NCBI RefSeq assembly: GCF_014636275.1
Contig: NZ_BMEB01000002.1
Coordinates: 248,001-312,000 of the forward strand
Length of the DNA: 64,000 bases
Reading direction: 5' to 3'
Source: Cellulomonas carbonis
GTDB taxonomy: Bacteria; Actinomycetota; Actinomycetes; Actinomycetales; Cellulomonadaceae
The stretch's first letter is position 1, and each line of letters starts with the position of its first letter. Positions 42,772 through 52,984 of this stretch are shown here, one piece after another. Position numbers and translations under genes: made by a program. Under the pieces are notes generated by a model. It was not told the origin of the DNA and ran no database searches. It saw only the letters and a list, made by a program, of their open reading frames with translations.

Positions 42772-43011
42772 ATGCTGGTCCTGTCCCGCCGCGTCGGTGA
42801 GCGCCTGGTCATCGGTGACGACATCGTCATCACCGTGATCGACGTGCGTTCCGACGGCGTGCGGATCGGCATCGACGCCCCGCGCCACGTGCGGATCAAC
42901 CGTGCCGAGGTGCTCGAGGCGGTCAAGCAGGCGAACGTCGAGGCGGCCTCCGCCGACGACGCCGCGGTCGACGCCCTCCGGGCGCTCCGGCCGCCCACGC
43001 CCGGCGCCTGA
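42772..43011 (+). CDS. csrA: Translational regulator CsrA
   Basis: A 79-aa CsrA: MLVLSRRVGERLVIGDDIVI, then VRIGIDAPRHVRINRAEVLE, with Leu4 and the RNA-contact Arg in the V-R-I-N-R motif present. It binds GGA-containing leaders such as that of fliC and is titrated by FliW. Length is normal, with a 15-residue Ala/Pro tail. It lies between an uncharacterised gene and cheA. Confidence 0.96.
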   Translation: MLVLSRRVGERLVIGDDIVITVIDVRSDGVRIGIDAPRHVRINRAEVLEAVKQANVEAASADDAAVDALRALRPPTPGA

Positions 43012-43089
43012 CGGCCGACGACGGCCGACGCCTGACGGCGGCGCCCCACCTCCCGGCGAAGGATCACCCGCTCGTGGGCGACCCCACGC

Positions 43090-43118
43090 CTCACAACGTC
43101 GTGCGGGGGGCCGATCGG
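43090..43118 (+). promoter_or_regulatory. Sigma-FliA-type promoter for cheA-cheW-MCP genes
   Basis: CTCACA, 15 bases, CCGATCGG, 51 bases before the cheA start. Confidence 0.7.
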
Positions 43119-43168
43119 AGCGGCGCCTGACGGATCCGCCGTCTCGCGCTGCAGCCATGGAGGGCGCC

Positions 43169-45859
43169 GTGGAAGACCTGGACGACATCGTCCACGAGTT
43201 CCTGGTCGAGAGCCACGAGAACCTCGACCAGCTCGACTCGGACCTCGTCGCGCTCGAGAGCTCACCCGGGTCCCGTGACCTGCTCAGCAGCGTGTTCCGG
43301 ACGATCCACACCATCAAGGGGACGTCGGGCTTCCTCGCGTTCGGCAAGCTCGAGCGCGTCACGCACGTCGGGGAGAACCTCCTCGTCGAGCTGCGCGACG
43401 GCCGACGCGTCATGGACCAGACGACGACCGACGTGCTCCTGCGCATGGTCGACTCGGTGCGCGCGATCCTCCGTGCGATCGAGGCGAGCGGCGGCGAGGG
43501 CGACGTCGACGTCGACCCGGTCGTCGACGCGATCCGCGCGGTCCTCGACGGCACCGTGACACCCGCGACCGAGCCCGCCGCGCCGACGAAGGGCAAGATC
43601 GTCCCGCGCGCCAGGCGGACCGCGAAGGCGGCCGCTCCGGCCGAGGCCCCGGCCGAGCCTGTTGCCGGGCCTGTCACCGAGCCCGCGCCCGAGGTCGCTC
43701 CCGCCCAGGCAGCCACCGAGGTCGCTCCCGCCGCGCAGGCATCGGCCGCCCAGGCCTCGGCGGCCGAGCACGCGCCCGAGGCCGTCCTCGTCGCTCCCGC
43801 CGTACCCGCCGTACCCACCGCCACCGCCGTCGCAGGCCCGCCGCCCGCGGCACCCCCCGCGGCGTCGTCGTCGGCGCCCGCACCGATCCAGCCGGAGGCC
43901 ACCGTGCCCGACGCGACCCCCGTCCACCCCGCCGCGGTGCCGCCCGCGTCCGACGAGGCGACCGCCGTCGCGCCGTCGCCCGCGCTCCCGCGCGGGACCT
44001 TCCAGCGCCTCGCCGAGGTGCCGCACCCGCACGAGCCCGTCGAGCCCCAGGCGCCCAAGGCAGCCGCCGCGGCGCCGACGGAGGCCGCGCAGGACGCGCC
44101 GCAGGGCCGCTCGGCGGCCGAGTCGTCGATCCGCGTGGACGTCGACCTGCTCGACGCGCTCATGCGGCAGGTCGGCGAGCTCGTGCTCGCGCGCAACGCG
44201 ATCACGCGCCTCGCGGACGACACGACGGACATCGACCTCGTGCGTGCGTCGCAGCGCCTGAGCCTCATCGCGTCCGAGCTGCAGGAGGGCGTCATGAAGA
44301 CGCGCATGCAGCCCATCGAGCACGTGTGGTCCAAGGTCCCGCGCATGGTGCGCGACCTCGCGGCCGCGTGCGACCGGCAGGTGCGGCTGGAGATGGTCGG
44401 CGGCGACACCGAGCTGGACCGCTCGCTGCTCGAGGCGATCAAGGACCCGCTGACGCACCTCATCCGCAACGCCGTCGACCACGGCATCGAGCACCCCGAC
44501 GAGCGGGCCGAGGCCGGCAAGCGCCGCGTCGGCGTCGTCGCGCTGCGCGCGTTCCACGCGGGCGGTCAGGTCGTCGTCGAGGTCACGGACGACGGCAAGG
44601 GCATCGACCCCGAGAAGGTCGCCGCGAAGGCCGTCGAGCGGGGCCTGCGCACGTCGCGCCAGGTCGCGACGATGGCGACGCAGGAGCTGCTCCAGCTGCT
44701 GTTCCTGCCCGGCTTCTCGACCGCCGAGGCGGTCACGAACGTGTCGGGCCGGGGCGTCGGCATGGACGTCGTCCGCACCAAGATCGAGGCGATCGGCGGC
44801 ACGGTCGAGGTCGAGTCCGAGGTCGGTCGCGGCACCACGTGGCGTCTGCGCATCCCGCTGACGCTGGCGATCATGCCCGCGCTGACGGTCGAGTGCGACG
44901 ACCAGCTCTACGCGATCCCGCAGGTCAGCCTGCTCGAGCTCGTCGCCCTGGACACGCAGACGTCCGGCGGTGCGATCGAGTACGTCCGCTCCGCACCGGT
45001 GTACCGGCTGCGCGGCGAGCTGCTCCCGCTGGTCGACCTGCGCGAGGTCTTCGGCGCGGGGGAGCGGGCCGAGGGCGGCAGCACCGTCATCGCGGTGCTC
45101 CAGGCGGACACGCAGCGCTTCGGCCTCGTGGTCGACCGCGTCCTGAACACCGAGGAGATCGTCGTCAAGCCGCTGTCGGGCCGCCTCAAGGCGATCGGGC
45201 TCTACGCGGGCGCGACGCTGCTCGGCGACGGGCGCGTGTCGCTCATCCTCGACGTCCAGGCCATCGGCCGCCGCGCGATGGCGACCGAGATCGGCGAGGC
45301 GTCCCGCGCGGTCGGCACGCACGATGCCGCCGAGCGGCGCGAGACCGTCCAGGTCCTCGTCGCCGGCATCGGCGGCGACCGTCGCGTCGCCATCCCGCTC
45401 GCGACCGTCACGCGTCTGGAGAAGCTGCCCGCGGCGATGGTCGAGCACGTCGGCGGCCGCGAGGTCGTCCAGTACCGCGGCTCGATCACGCCCGTCGTGC
45501 GCCTCGACCGGATCCTCGGGTCCGCGGTCGCGGACCGCGACGAGCTCACCGTCGTCGTCTCGACGCGCGGCGCGCGCAGCGTCGCGATCGTCGTCGAGGA
45601 GATCGTCGACATCGTCGACGACGACGCCGCGGCGCACAGCGACCTCGGCGACCACGGGCTCGTGGGATCGACGGTCCTCAAGGACCGCGTGACCGAGCTC
45701 CTCGACGTCCGCACGGCCATCGCGGCCGCGGACCCGCTGTTCTACGCGGAGCCCGAGCGCACCGCGCAGGACGACCCGTTCGACGGGGCCGACGTGGCGG
45801 CGCTCGCCACGCTGGCCGGAGCGCGCGTCGCCGACGCGCTGACAGGGAGTGTGCGATGA
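43169..45859 (+). CDS. cheA: Chemotaxis histidine kinase CheA with two CheW domains
   Basis: An 896-aa kinase. The Hpt domain carries the phosphoryl site His47 (RTIHTIKGTSGFLAFGKLER). A long Ala/Pro/Val-rich linker (about 135-310) contains no clear P2 domain. The dimerisation and ATPase domains follow (N-box HLIRNAVDHGIE; GRGVGMDVV), then one CheW-like domain (about 560-710) and a second (about 720-865). The GTG at 43169 has GGAGGG before it; the ATG at 43157 would add four residues without an SD. It phosphorylates CheY and CheB. Confidence 0.94.
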   Translation: MEDLDDIVHEFLVESHENLDQLDSDLVALESSPGSRDLLSSVFRTIHTIKGTSGFLAFGKLERVTHVGENLLVELRDGRRVMDQTTTDVLLRMVDSVRAILRAIEASGGEGDVDVDPVVDAIRAVLDGTVTPATEPAAPTKGKIVPRARRTAKAAAPAEAPAEPVAGPVTEPAPEVAPAQAATEVAPAAQASAAQASAAEHAPEAVLVAPAVPAVPTATAVAGPPPAAPPAASSSAPAPIQPEATVPDATPVHPAAVPPASDEATAVAPSPALPRGTFQRLAEVPHPHEPVEPQAPKAAAAAPTEAAQDAPQGRSAAESSIRVDVDLLDALMRQVGELVLARNAITRLADDTTDIDLVRASQRLSLIASELQEGVMKTRMQPIEHVWSKVPRMVRDLAAACDRQVRLEMVGGDTELDRSLLEAIKDPLTHLIRNAVDHGIEHPDERAEAGKRRVGVVALRAFHAGGQVVVEVTDDGKGIDPEKVAAKAVERGLRTSRQVATMATQELLQLLFLPGFSTAEAVTNVSGRGVGMDVVRTKIEAIGGTVEVESEVGRGTTWRLRIPLTLAIMPALTVECDDQLYAIPQVSLLELVALDTQTSGGAIEYVRSAPVYRLRGELLPLVDLREVFGAGERAEGGSTVIAVLQADTQRFGLVVDRVLNTEEIVVKPLSGRLKAIGLYAGATLLGDGRVSLILDVQAIGRRAMATEIGEASRAVGTHDAAERRETVQVLVAGIGGDRRVAIPLATVTRLEKLPAAMVEHVGGREVVQYRGSITPVVRLDRILGSAVADRDELTVVVSTRGARSVAIVVEEIVDIVDDDAAAHSDLGDHGLVGSTVLKDRVTELLDVRTAIAAADPLFYAEPERTAQDDPFDGADVAALATLAGARVADALTGSVR

Positions 45860-46275
45860 GCCGCCAGCTCGCCACGTTCGTGCTCGACGGCGCCCGGTAC
45901 GGCGTCGACGTCCTCAAGGTGCAGGAGGCGCTGCGCTCGCAGGTCCGCACGCCCGTCCCGCTCGCCCCCGGCGGCGTCGCGGGCCTGGTCAACCTGCGCG
46001 GTCAGGTGGTCCTCACGATCGACCTGCGCGTCCGCCTCGGCCTCGCACCGCTGGCCGACGACGCCGAGCCGATGATGGTCGTCGTCCAGGTGGACGGCGA
46101 GCCGATCAGCCTGCTCGTCGACGAGATCGGCGACGTGATCGACGTCGACACCGACCAGTTCGAGTCGCCGCCCGAGACGCTCGACCCGTCGCTGCGCGAC
46201 GTGATCCTCGGCGCCTACAAGCTCGACACCGGCCTCCTCCTCGCGCTCGACGTCGAGCGCGCCACCGCGGCCTGA
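45856..46275 (+). CDS. cheW: Chemotaxis coupling protein CheW
   Basis: A 139-aa adaptor: [20 protein letters not shown], then [20 protein letters not shown], and [20 protein letters not shown]. It links CheA to receptors. The ATG at 45856 overlaps the cheA stop and GGGAGTG precedes it. Confidence 0.95.
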   Translation: MSRQLATFVLDGARYGVDVLKVQEALRSQVRTPVPLAPGGVAGLVNLRGQVVLTIDLRVRLGLAPLADDAEPMMVVVQVDGEPISLLVDEIGDVIDVDTDQFESPPETLDPSLRDVILGAYKLDTGLLLALDVERATAA

Positions 46276-46309
46276 ACTCCTTCCCCCGCTCACCCTCCGG
46301 AGGCACCTC

Positions 46310-47593
46310 GTGACCACCCTCGCCGACCGCCCGCGCACGACGCCGGCGCGTCCCGCCCCCCGTCCGGCCGCGCAGCGTCCCGCTGCCCAGCGCCCCGCGC
46401 CGCAGCGCCGCCCCGCACCCGCTCCCGCGGCGCGCCGCAGCCCGCTCGCGAACCTCCCGTTCGTCGTCAAGGCCGGGATGGTCGCGACGTGGCCCGTCGT
46501 CGCCCTCGTGGTGATCACGGTGCTCTCGGCCAACCCGCCGAAGGCGGACGCGAACGGCGAGATCCCGTCGGCGGCGCCCATGCTCGCCGGGGTCACCATC
46601 GTCGCCGTGGTGGCGACGGTGCTCAGCGCGATGTGGCTGGCCCGTGCGACGGGTCGCGCCTTCGCGGGGCTCCAGCACGTCGCCGAGGGCCTGGCCACCG
46701 GTGACCTCACCCGGCGCACCGGCATCGACCAGCGCGACGAGGTCGGTCGCGTCGCGGCCGTGCTCGACGCCGCCGTGGCGGACCTCGCGGGCACGCTCGA
46801 CCACGTCGTCGGCAGCTCGCAGCACGTCGCCGAGAACGTCGAGCGGCTCACGTCCGGCAGCGCCCGCGCGGGGGGCGACGCGGCCGAGGCGTCGGCGCAG
46901 GCGGGTGTCGTGGCGGCGGCCGCCGAGCAGGTCTCGCGCAACGTGCAGGCCGTCGCGGCCGGCGCCGAGCAGATGGGCGCGTCGATCCGCGAGATCGCGC
47001 AGAACGCGACGCAGGCCGTGAAGGTCGCCGAGCAGGCGACCGCGGTCGCGGCGTCGACCAACGAGACGGTCTCCAAGCTGGGCACGTCGAGCCAGGAGAT
47101 CGGCAACGTCGTCAAGGTCATCACGTCGATCGCGGAGCAGACGAACCTGCTCGCGCTCAACGCGACGATCGAGGCCGCGCGCGCGGGGGAGGCCGGCAAG
47201 GGCTTCGCCGTCGTCGCCGGTGAGGTCAAGGAGCTCGCGCAGGAGACCGCGCGCGCGACCGAGGACATCGCGCGGCGCGTCGAGGCGATCCAGGGCGACA
47301 CGGCGGGTGCGGTCGAGGCGATCGGTCAGATCTCGCAGATCATCGCGAGCATCAACGACTTCCAGCTGACCATCGCGTCCGCCGTCGAGGAGCAGACCGC
47401 GACGACGACCGAGATGTCGCGCGGCGTCGCCGAGGCCGCCATGGGCTCGGGCGAGATCGCCGCGAACATCACGGGTGTCGCGACCGCCGCGACCTCCACG
47501 AGCAGCGTCCTCACCGAGATGGGCGAGTACGTCTCCGAGCTCTCGACGCTCGCGGGCGAGCTGCGCTCGCGGCTCCAGGGCTTCTCCTTCTGA
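46310..47593 (+). CDS. Methyl-accepting chemotaxis protein 1 (minimal sensor loop)
   Basis: A 427-aa receptor with a GTG start. A Pro/Arg/Ala-rich cytoplasmic N-terminus precedes two membrane segments (about 55-74 and 92-111) with only some 17 residues between, so there is no usual ligand-binding domain. A HAMP domain (about 112-165) and the signalling hairpin with tip motif [18 protein letters not shown] follow. It ends FSF. It probably senses membrane or internal cues, or acts with another receptor. Confidence 0.92.
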   Translation: MTTLADRPRTTPARPAPRPAAQRPAAQRPAPQRRPAPAPAARRSPLANLPFVVKAGMVATWPVVALVVITVLSANPPKADANGEIPSAAPMLAGVTIVAVVATVLSAMWLARATGRAFAGLQHVAEGLATGDLTRRTGIDQRDEVGRVAAVLDAAVADLAGTLDHVVGSSQHVAENVERLTSGSARAGGDAAEASAQAGVVAAAAEQVSRNVQAVAAGAEQMGASIREIAQNATQAVKVAEQATAVAASTNETVSKLGTSSQEIGNVVKVITSIAEQTNLLALNATIEAARAGEAGKGFAVVAGEVKELAQETARATEDIARRVEAIQGDTAGAVEAIGQISQIIASINDFQLTIASAVEEQTATTTEMSRGVAEAAMGSGEIAANITGVATAATSTSSVLTEMGEYVSELSTLAGELRSRLQGFSF

Positions 47594-47641
47594 CCTGACC
47601 GACCCAGTCCACAGCACCCGCCCCCGCCCCCGGGAGGACCG

Positions 47642-49357
47642 ATGAGCACGACGACGACGTCGCACGAGACGGAGCACGAGGTCGACGACCTCCCCGTCCC
47701 GCGCCGTCGCGCGGCCCTGCCGGGCGGGGTGGGTGGGGCGCTCGCGCGGGTGCTCGGCGGGGTGCGCGGCCTCGTCGCCGACCGGTCGGTGCGGACCAAG
47801 ATCGTCGCGCTGCTCGTGACGTTCGCGGTCGTCGTCGCGGGGGTCACGGCGGTCGCGGTCGGCACGCTGCGGTCCGTCGCGAGCGCGACGGGCACGCTCG
47901 TCACGCTCCGGTACGGCGTCGACGGCCCGCTCGCGGACGTCCTCGAGGCGCGGACGCGCTCCGAGCTGCTGGTCTCCCGGATCGCGCTCGCGCAGACCGA
48001 GAGCATCCAGCAGATGGCGGTGCGCGACATCGAGGAGAACGACACCGTCATGGCCCGCGCGATGGGCCAGTTCGAGGAGGGCACCGCGCGGCTCGGCATC
48101 ACGCCGCCCGAGTGGGCGTCCGTCGTCGACGGCTGGGAGCAGTGGACTTCCGTCCGCGACGAGCAGCTCGTGCCGGCGCTGCTCGCGGACGACATCAACC
48201 GCTACACCAACGCGTGGAACCAGCGCGGCGCACCGCTGCTGCAGTCCGTCGACGGCAACCTCGGCCGCGTCGAGACGGCCGTCGGCACGGCCGCGACGGG
48301 TGTCGCCAAGGACGCCGAGGTCAGCGCCCAGGCCGCGCCGCGCGTCATCGGCGTCGTCGCGGGCGCGGGCCTCGCGCTGGCGCTCCTGCTCGGGCTCGCG
48401 ACGACGCTCGGCATCACGCGTCCGCTCGCCCGCATGCGCCGGTCGCTCAGCGCGATGGCCGACGGCGACCTGACGGTCCGTCCCGAGGTCGGGACGCGCG
48501 ACGAGGTGGGCCTCATGGCGGAGGAGCTGTCGGTCGCCCAGGACGCGCTCGCGCGCACGCTGCGCGACGTCGGCGACGTCGCGGCGACGGTCGCGTCGTC
48601 GGCGGACCAGGTGCTCGCCGCCGCCACCGAGATCCTGCGGTCGGCGCAGGAGACGAGCGAGCGCACGGGCGTCGTGGCCGACTCGGCGGCCGAGGTCGAC
48701 CGGCACGTGCAGGCCGTCGCGTCGGGCGCGGAGGAGATGGGTGCGTCCATCCGCGAGATCGCGCAGCACGCCGCCGCGGCCGCCGAGGTCGGCGGGCAGG
48801 CCGTCGAGCACGCGCGCCGCACGTCCGTCACGGTCGCCGAGCTCGGCCGCAGCGCGGAGGAGATCGGCGAGGTCGTCAAGGTCATCACGTCGATCGCGGA
48901 GCAGACCAACCTGCTCGCGCTCAACGCGACGATCGAGGCGGCACGGGCCGGCGAGGCGGGGCGGGGGTTCGCCGTCGTCGCCGAGGAGGTCAAGGAGCTC
49001 GCGCGCGAGTCGGGCCGCGCCGCGGACGACATCGCGCGCAGGATCGCCGACAACGCGACCCGCACGACGTCCGCGGTCGACGCGATCGACCGGATCAGCG
49101 GGGTCGTCGACCGGATGAACGCGTTCCAGGTGACGATCGCGAGCTCGGTCGAGGAGCAGACCGCGACCACCACCGAGATGTCCCGCGGCCTCAGCGAGGC
49201 GGCTGCCGGCTCGGGCGACATCGCCCACACCGTCACGGGCGTCGCGTCCGCGGCGGCCAGCACCACCGCACGCCTGTCCGAGGTCGACGCCGCCGCGCAC
49301 GAGCTCGCCCGACTCTCGGGCGAGCTCCGCTCCCGGCTCGCCGCGTTCACCTACTGA
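47642..49357 (+). CDS. Methyl-accepting chemotaxis protein 2
   Basis: A 571-aa receptor. After a cytoplasmic tail of about 50 residues come membrane segment 1 (about 55-77), a helical extracellular domain of about 160 residues (four-helix-bundle type), membrane segment 2 (about 235-258), HAMP ([19 protein letters not shown]) and the signalling hairpin with [18 protein letters not shown]. It ends FTY. Ligand unknown. GGGAGG precedes the ATG. Confidence 0.93.
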   Translation: MSTTTTSHETEHEVDDLPVPRRRAALPGGVGGALARVLGGVRGLVADRSVRTKIVALLVTFAVVVAGVTAVAVGTLRSVASATGTLVTLRYGVDGPLADVLEARTRSELLVSRIALAQTESIQQMAVRDIEENDTVMARAMGQFEEGTARLGITPPEWASVVDGWEQWTSVRDEQLVPALLADDINRYTNAWNQRGAPLLQSVDGNLGRVETAVGTAATGVAKDAEVSAQAAPRVIGVVAGAGLALALLLGLATTLGITRPLARMRRSLSAMADGDLTVRPEVGTRDEVGLMAEELSVAQDALARTLRDVGDVAATVASSADQVLAAATEILRSAQETSERTGVVADSAAEVDRHVQAVASGAEEMGASIREIAQHAAAAAEVGGQAVEHARRTSVTVAELGRSAEEIGEVVKVITSIAEQTNLLALNATIEAARAGEAGRGFAVVAEEVKELARESGRAADDIARRIADNATRTTSAVDAIDRISGVVDRMNAFQVTIASSVEEQTATTTEMSRGLSEAAAGSGDIAHTVTGVASAAASTTARLSEVDAAAHELARLSGELRSRLAAFTY

Positions 49358-49382
49358 GCCCCCCCACCCCCCGAGGAACCCC

Positions 49383-50978
49383 ATGTCGACCACCACCCCG
49401 CGCCGCTCGGTCTCGGTGCGCACCAAGATCCTCGGCCTCGTCGGGCTGTTCGCGGCGGCGTCGGCCGTGAGCGGCGCCGTCGCGGTGACGTCCCTCGGGG
49501 CGACCGCCGCGAGCAGCACGACGATCAGCCGGCTCGAGGCCGAGGTCGGCCGACCGCTGCAGACCGTGCACCAGGGGCAGCTCAAGGCCCGCATGATCGC
49601 CGCGCAGGTCGCCGCCGCCTCGACGCAGGAGGGCAAGTCCGCGTGGCTCTCGGACCAGGTCGCGAACGACGCCGAGGTGACCGAGGCGATCCTCGCGTTC
49701 GGCGACGCGGCGCCCGAGGAGGTCCGCGGTGAGTGGCAGACGTTCCTCGACGGCTGGGAGGGCTGGAAGGCGGTCCGCGACCGCGAGCTCGTCGGCGCCG
49801 CGCTGCGCGACGACCGCGAGACGTACACCCAGGTCCTCACCGAGCGCGCCGAGCCGCTCAAGGACGGCTACGTCGACGCGCTCGACGCGACCGCCGCGAG
49901 CGTGACGGCGCACTTCGAGGACCTCGCCGCCGAGGCGGACGCCACCGCGGCGGCGTCGCGCACGCTCATGCTCGTCGTGATGGTCGCGTCGACGCTCGTC
50001 GCGCTGGCCGTCGGCGTCCAGCTCGCGCGCAGCGTGCGGCGCAACCTCGCTGCGGTCCAGGGCTCGCTCGAGGCGATGGCCGACGGCGACCTCACCGTCG
50101 AGGCCGACGTGCGCAGCGGGGACGAGGTGGGCCGGATGGCCGCCGCGCTCGCGACGGCGCAGGAGTCGCTGCGCCTCACGCTGTCCGAGGTCGGTGAGGC
50201 GTCGGCGACGCTCGCGGCGGCGACCGAGGAGATGTCGGCCGCGGGCGAGCAGGTCACCGCGTCGGCCGAGGAGACGTCCGCACAGGCCGGGGCCGTCGCC
50301 GCGGCGTCCGAGCAGGTGTCGCGCAACGTCCAGGCCGTCGCCGCCGGCACGGAGCAGATGGGCGCGTCGATCCGCGAGATCGCGCAGAATGCGACCCAGG
50401 CCGCGCGCGTCGCCGCCCAGGCGACCGACGTCGCGGTGACCACGACGCGCACCGTCGAGCAGCTCGGCACGTCGAGCCAGGAGATCGGCGCGGTCGTCAA
50501 GGTCATCACGTCGATCGCGGAGCAGACGAACCTGCTCGCGCTCAACGCGACGATCGAGGCCGCGCGCGCGGGGGAGGCCGGCAAGGGCTTCGCTGTCGTC
50601 GCCGGTGAGGTCAAGGAGCTCGCGCAGGAGACCGCGCGGGCGACCGAGGACATCGCGCGGCGCGTCGAGGCCATCCAGGCGGACACCGCGGGGGCGGTCG
50701 GCGCGATCGGCGAGATCTCCCAGATCATCGCGACGATCAACGACTTCCAGCTGACCATCGCGTCCGCCGTCGAGGAGCAGACCGCGACGACGACGGAGAT
50801 GTCGCGCGGCGTCGCCGAGGCCGCGACCGGCTCGGGCGAGATCGCCCTCAACATGACCGGCGTCGCGTCGGCGACGTCGACGTCCTCGCAGGTGCTGGCC
50901 CAGATGCACGACTCGGTCGCCGAGCTCGCGCGCCTGTCCACCGACCTGCGCACCCGCCTGCAGCAGTTCACGTACTGA
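49383..50978 (+). CDS. Methyl-accepting chemotaxis protein 3
   Basis: A 531-aa receptor with membrane segments at about 15-38 and 195-216, a helical sensor of about 155 residues, HAMP ([19 protein letters not shown]) and a signalling hairpin. The hairpin DNA is nearly identical over about 330 bases to that of receptor 1. It ends FTY. The short spacing after receptor 2 suggests cotranscription. Confidence 0.93.
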   Translation: MSTTTPRRSVSVRTKILGLVGLFAAASAVSGAVAVTSLGATAASSTTISRLEAEVGRPLQTVHQGQLKARMIAAQVAAASTQEGKSAWLSDQVANDAEVTEAILAFGDAAPEEVRGEWQTFLDGWEGWKAVRDRELVGAALRDDRETYTQVLTERAEPLKDGYVDALDATAASVTAHFEDLAAEADATAAASRTLMLVVMVASTLVALAVGVQLARSVRRNLAAVQGSLEAMADGDLTVEADVRSGDEVGRMAAALATAQESLRLTLSEVGEASATLAAATEEMSAAGEQVTASAEETSAQAGAVAAASEQVSRNVQAVAAGTEQMGASIREIAQNATQAARVAAQATDVAVTTTRTVEQLGTSSQEIGAVVKVITSIAEQTNLLALNATIEAARAGEAGKGFAVVAGEVKELAQETARATEDIARRVEAIQADTAGAVGAIGEISQIIATINDFQLTIASAVEEQTATTTEMSRGVAEAATGSGEIALNMTGVASATSTSSQVLAQMHDSVAELARLSTDLRTRLQQFTY

Positions 50979-50991
50979 CCCGGAGGTCACG

Positions 50992-52758
50992 ATGGCCCGC
51001 AGGACGACGCGTCGCCGCCCCGCCCGCGCCGGCGGTGCCCCCGACGTGCCCGCGCCCGCCGCGGGTGCGGGCACCGTCGCCGCCGCCGCCGCCGACGACG
51101 CCACCACCGCCGACGACGACGCCGACGACGACGCCCGTCCGGCTCCTGCCGCGGCACCTGCGCGCGGGGGGCTGAGCCGGCTGCGGCGAGGGACGTCCAT
51201 CCGGACGAAGCTCGTCGCGCTCGTCGTCGTCTTCGGCCTCACGGGCCTCGGCCTCGGGCTGCGGACCGTGTCCTCGATGCAGGTCATCGCGGGTGCGACG
51301 GGCGACCTGGCGCGCCTCCAGCGCGAGGTGTCCGCTCCGCTCGCGCGCCTGCAGCAGCACCAGGCCGAGTCGGGTGCGATCGTCGCGCAGATCGCCGCGG
51401 CCGAGACCGAGGGCGTGCGCAAGCCGTGGCTCGCGCGGCTCGGCACGGTCGACACCGCGGTCGAGATGGAGATCGCGTCGGTCGAGGCCGGCGGCGGCGC
51501 CGACCTCGAGGGGTGGCAGGACTTCGTCACGGGCTTCACCGCGTGGCAGGACCTGCGCGACGACGAGCTGCTGCCCGCGGCGCAGGGCACCGACCAGCAG
51601 GCGTACGAGCGCGTGCTCGGCAACGACGCGGAGCCGCTCGTGCGCGCCTACCGCGCGGGGCTCGACAGCGCGCAGGCCGACATCGCGGTGCGCATGGAGG
51701 CCGTCGCCAAGGCGGCCGAGGACCGGGCCGCGATGTCGCTCAAGGTGCTGCTCGTCGTCCTGACGAGCGTGCTCGGCGTGCTCATCGGCCTCGGGCTGCG
51801 GCTCGCCGTCGGCATCCGGCGCGCCGCCGAGACGGTCCAGCGCACGCTGGACGCGATGGCCGACGGCGACCTCACGGTCGAGGCCGACGTGCGCTCGCGC
51901 GACGAGATGGGACGCATGGCGCAGTCCCTCGCGACCGCGCAGGCGTCGCTGCGGACGACGCTCGCGGGCGTCGCCGAGCGGGCCGGCGCGCTGTCGGGCA
52001 CCGCGCAGGACCTCGCGGGCGCCGCGACGAGCGTGACCGACGCCGCCGGGGAGGCGAGCGCCCGGACGACGGTCGCCGCCGACGCCGCGCGCCAGGTGAG
52101 CCGGAACGTCGAGGACGTCGCGGCGGGCGCCGAGCAGATGGGCGCGAGCATCCGGGAGATCGCGCGCAACGCGGGCGAGGCGGCCACCGTCGCGACCGGC
52201 GCGGTGTCCACCGCGCGGTCGGTCGCCGAGGCCGTCACCGACCTCGGGCGCAGCTCCGCCGAGATCGGCGAGATGGTCCGCGTCATCACGAGCATCGCCG
52301 AGCAGACCAACCTGCTGGCCCTCAACGCGACCATCGAGGCCGCACGGGCGGGCGACGCGGGGCGCGGCTTCGCCGTCGTCGCGGGCGAGGTCAAGGAGCT
52401 CGCGCAGGAGTCGGCGCGCGCGGCCGAGGACATCGCCCGCCGCGTGTCGACCAACGCCGAGCGCACGCACGCGGCGGTCTCACGCATCGAGGACGTCACG
52501 CAGGTCATCGGGACGATGCACGACTACCAGGTCACGATCGCGTCGGCCGTCGAGGAGCAGACCGCCACGACAGCGGAGATGAGCCGGTCCGTCGCGCAGG
52601 CCGCGCAGAGCGCCCGCGAGATCGCCGAGAACCTGGGCGGCATCGCCGAGGGCTCGGCGACGGCGACCCAGGTCGCCGAGGGCGTCCGCACGGGCTCAGA
52701 CGACGTCGCACGCATGTCCCTCGAGCTCGACCACGCGGTCGGCGCGTTCCGCTTCTGA
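50992..52758 (+). CDS. Methyl-accepting chemotaxis protein 4
   Basis: A 588-aa receptor. It begins with a disordered Arg/Ala/Asp tail of some 60 residues (a run of GAC-GAC-GCC codons gives an acidic patch). Membrane segments lie near 72-90 and 249-268, with a helical sensor between, then HAMP and the hairpin ([20 protein letters not shown]). It ends FRF. The signalling part is more diverged than in receptors 1 and 3. Confidence 0.93.
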   Translation: MARRTTRRRPARAGGAPDVPAPAAGAGTVAAAAADDATTADDDADDDARPAPAAAPARGGLSRLRRGTSIRTKLVALVVVFGLTGLGLGLRTVSSMQVIAGATGDLARLQREVSAPLARLQQHQAESGAIVAQIAAAETEGVRKPWLARLGTVDTAVEMEIASVEAGGGADLEGWQDFVTGFTAWQDLRDDELLPAAQGTDQQAYERVLGNDAEPLVRAYRAGLDSAQADIAVRMEAVAKAAEDRAAMSLKVLLVVLTSVLGVLIGLGLRLAVGIRRAAETVQRTLDAMADGDLTVEADVRSRDEMGRMAQSLATAQASLRTTLAGVAERAGALSGTAQDLAGAATSVTDAAGEASARTTVAADAARQVSRNVEDVAAGAEQMGASIREIARNAGEAATVATGAVSTARSVAEAVTDLGRSSAEIGEMVRVITSIAEQTNLLALNATIEAARAGDAGRGFAVVAGEVKELAQESARAAEDIARRVSTNAERTHAAVSRIEDVTQVIGTMHDYQVTIASAVEEQTATTAEMSRSVAQAAQSAREIAENLGGIAEGSATATQVAEGVRTGSDDVARMSLELDHAVGAFRF

Positions 52759-52781
52759 CCGGGCGGGCCGCTCCCGCCCGG
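52759..52781 (+). terminator. Terminator after the receptor array
   Basis: CCGGGCGGG-ccgct-CCCGCCCGG, 9 bp, begins at the base after the last receptor stop. Four direct copies of a CCTCCCGCCC word follow to about 52822. Confidence 0.75.
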
Positions 52782-52894
52782 ACCTCCCGCCCAGACCCTC
52801 CCGCCCGGACCCTCCCGCCCAGCCCCAGCTCAGTCGTATCTCGACGAGGGGCGCGGGCTGTGCGCGTATCACCCGCTCCTCGGGGCTGGGAGGC

Positions 52895-52923
52895 CTCATC
52901 CGGACCCCGACGCGGTCGATTGC
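52895..52923 (+). promoter_or_regulatory. Sigma-FliA-type promoter for cheB-cheR-cheY
   Basis: CTCATC, 15 bases, TCGATTGC. The -35 is perfect and the -10 keeps CGAT. It lies 62 bases before cheB. The remaining 226-base gap holds only the preceding stem and C-rich repeats. Confidence 0.6.
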
Positions 52924-52984
52924 ATGCACAGCGCGGGGGACACCGCGTCGGCGCGGGACGTCCGCGCAGTTCTCAGGAGGTGCG

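Noticed and set aside
46106..49861. 1251-codon minus-strand open frame across three receptor genes
   Set aside because: Same artefact. The receptors are well supported on the plus strand.
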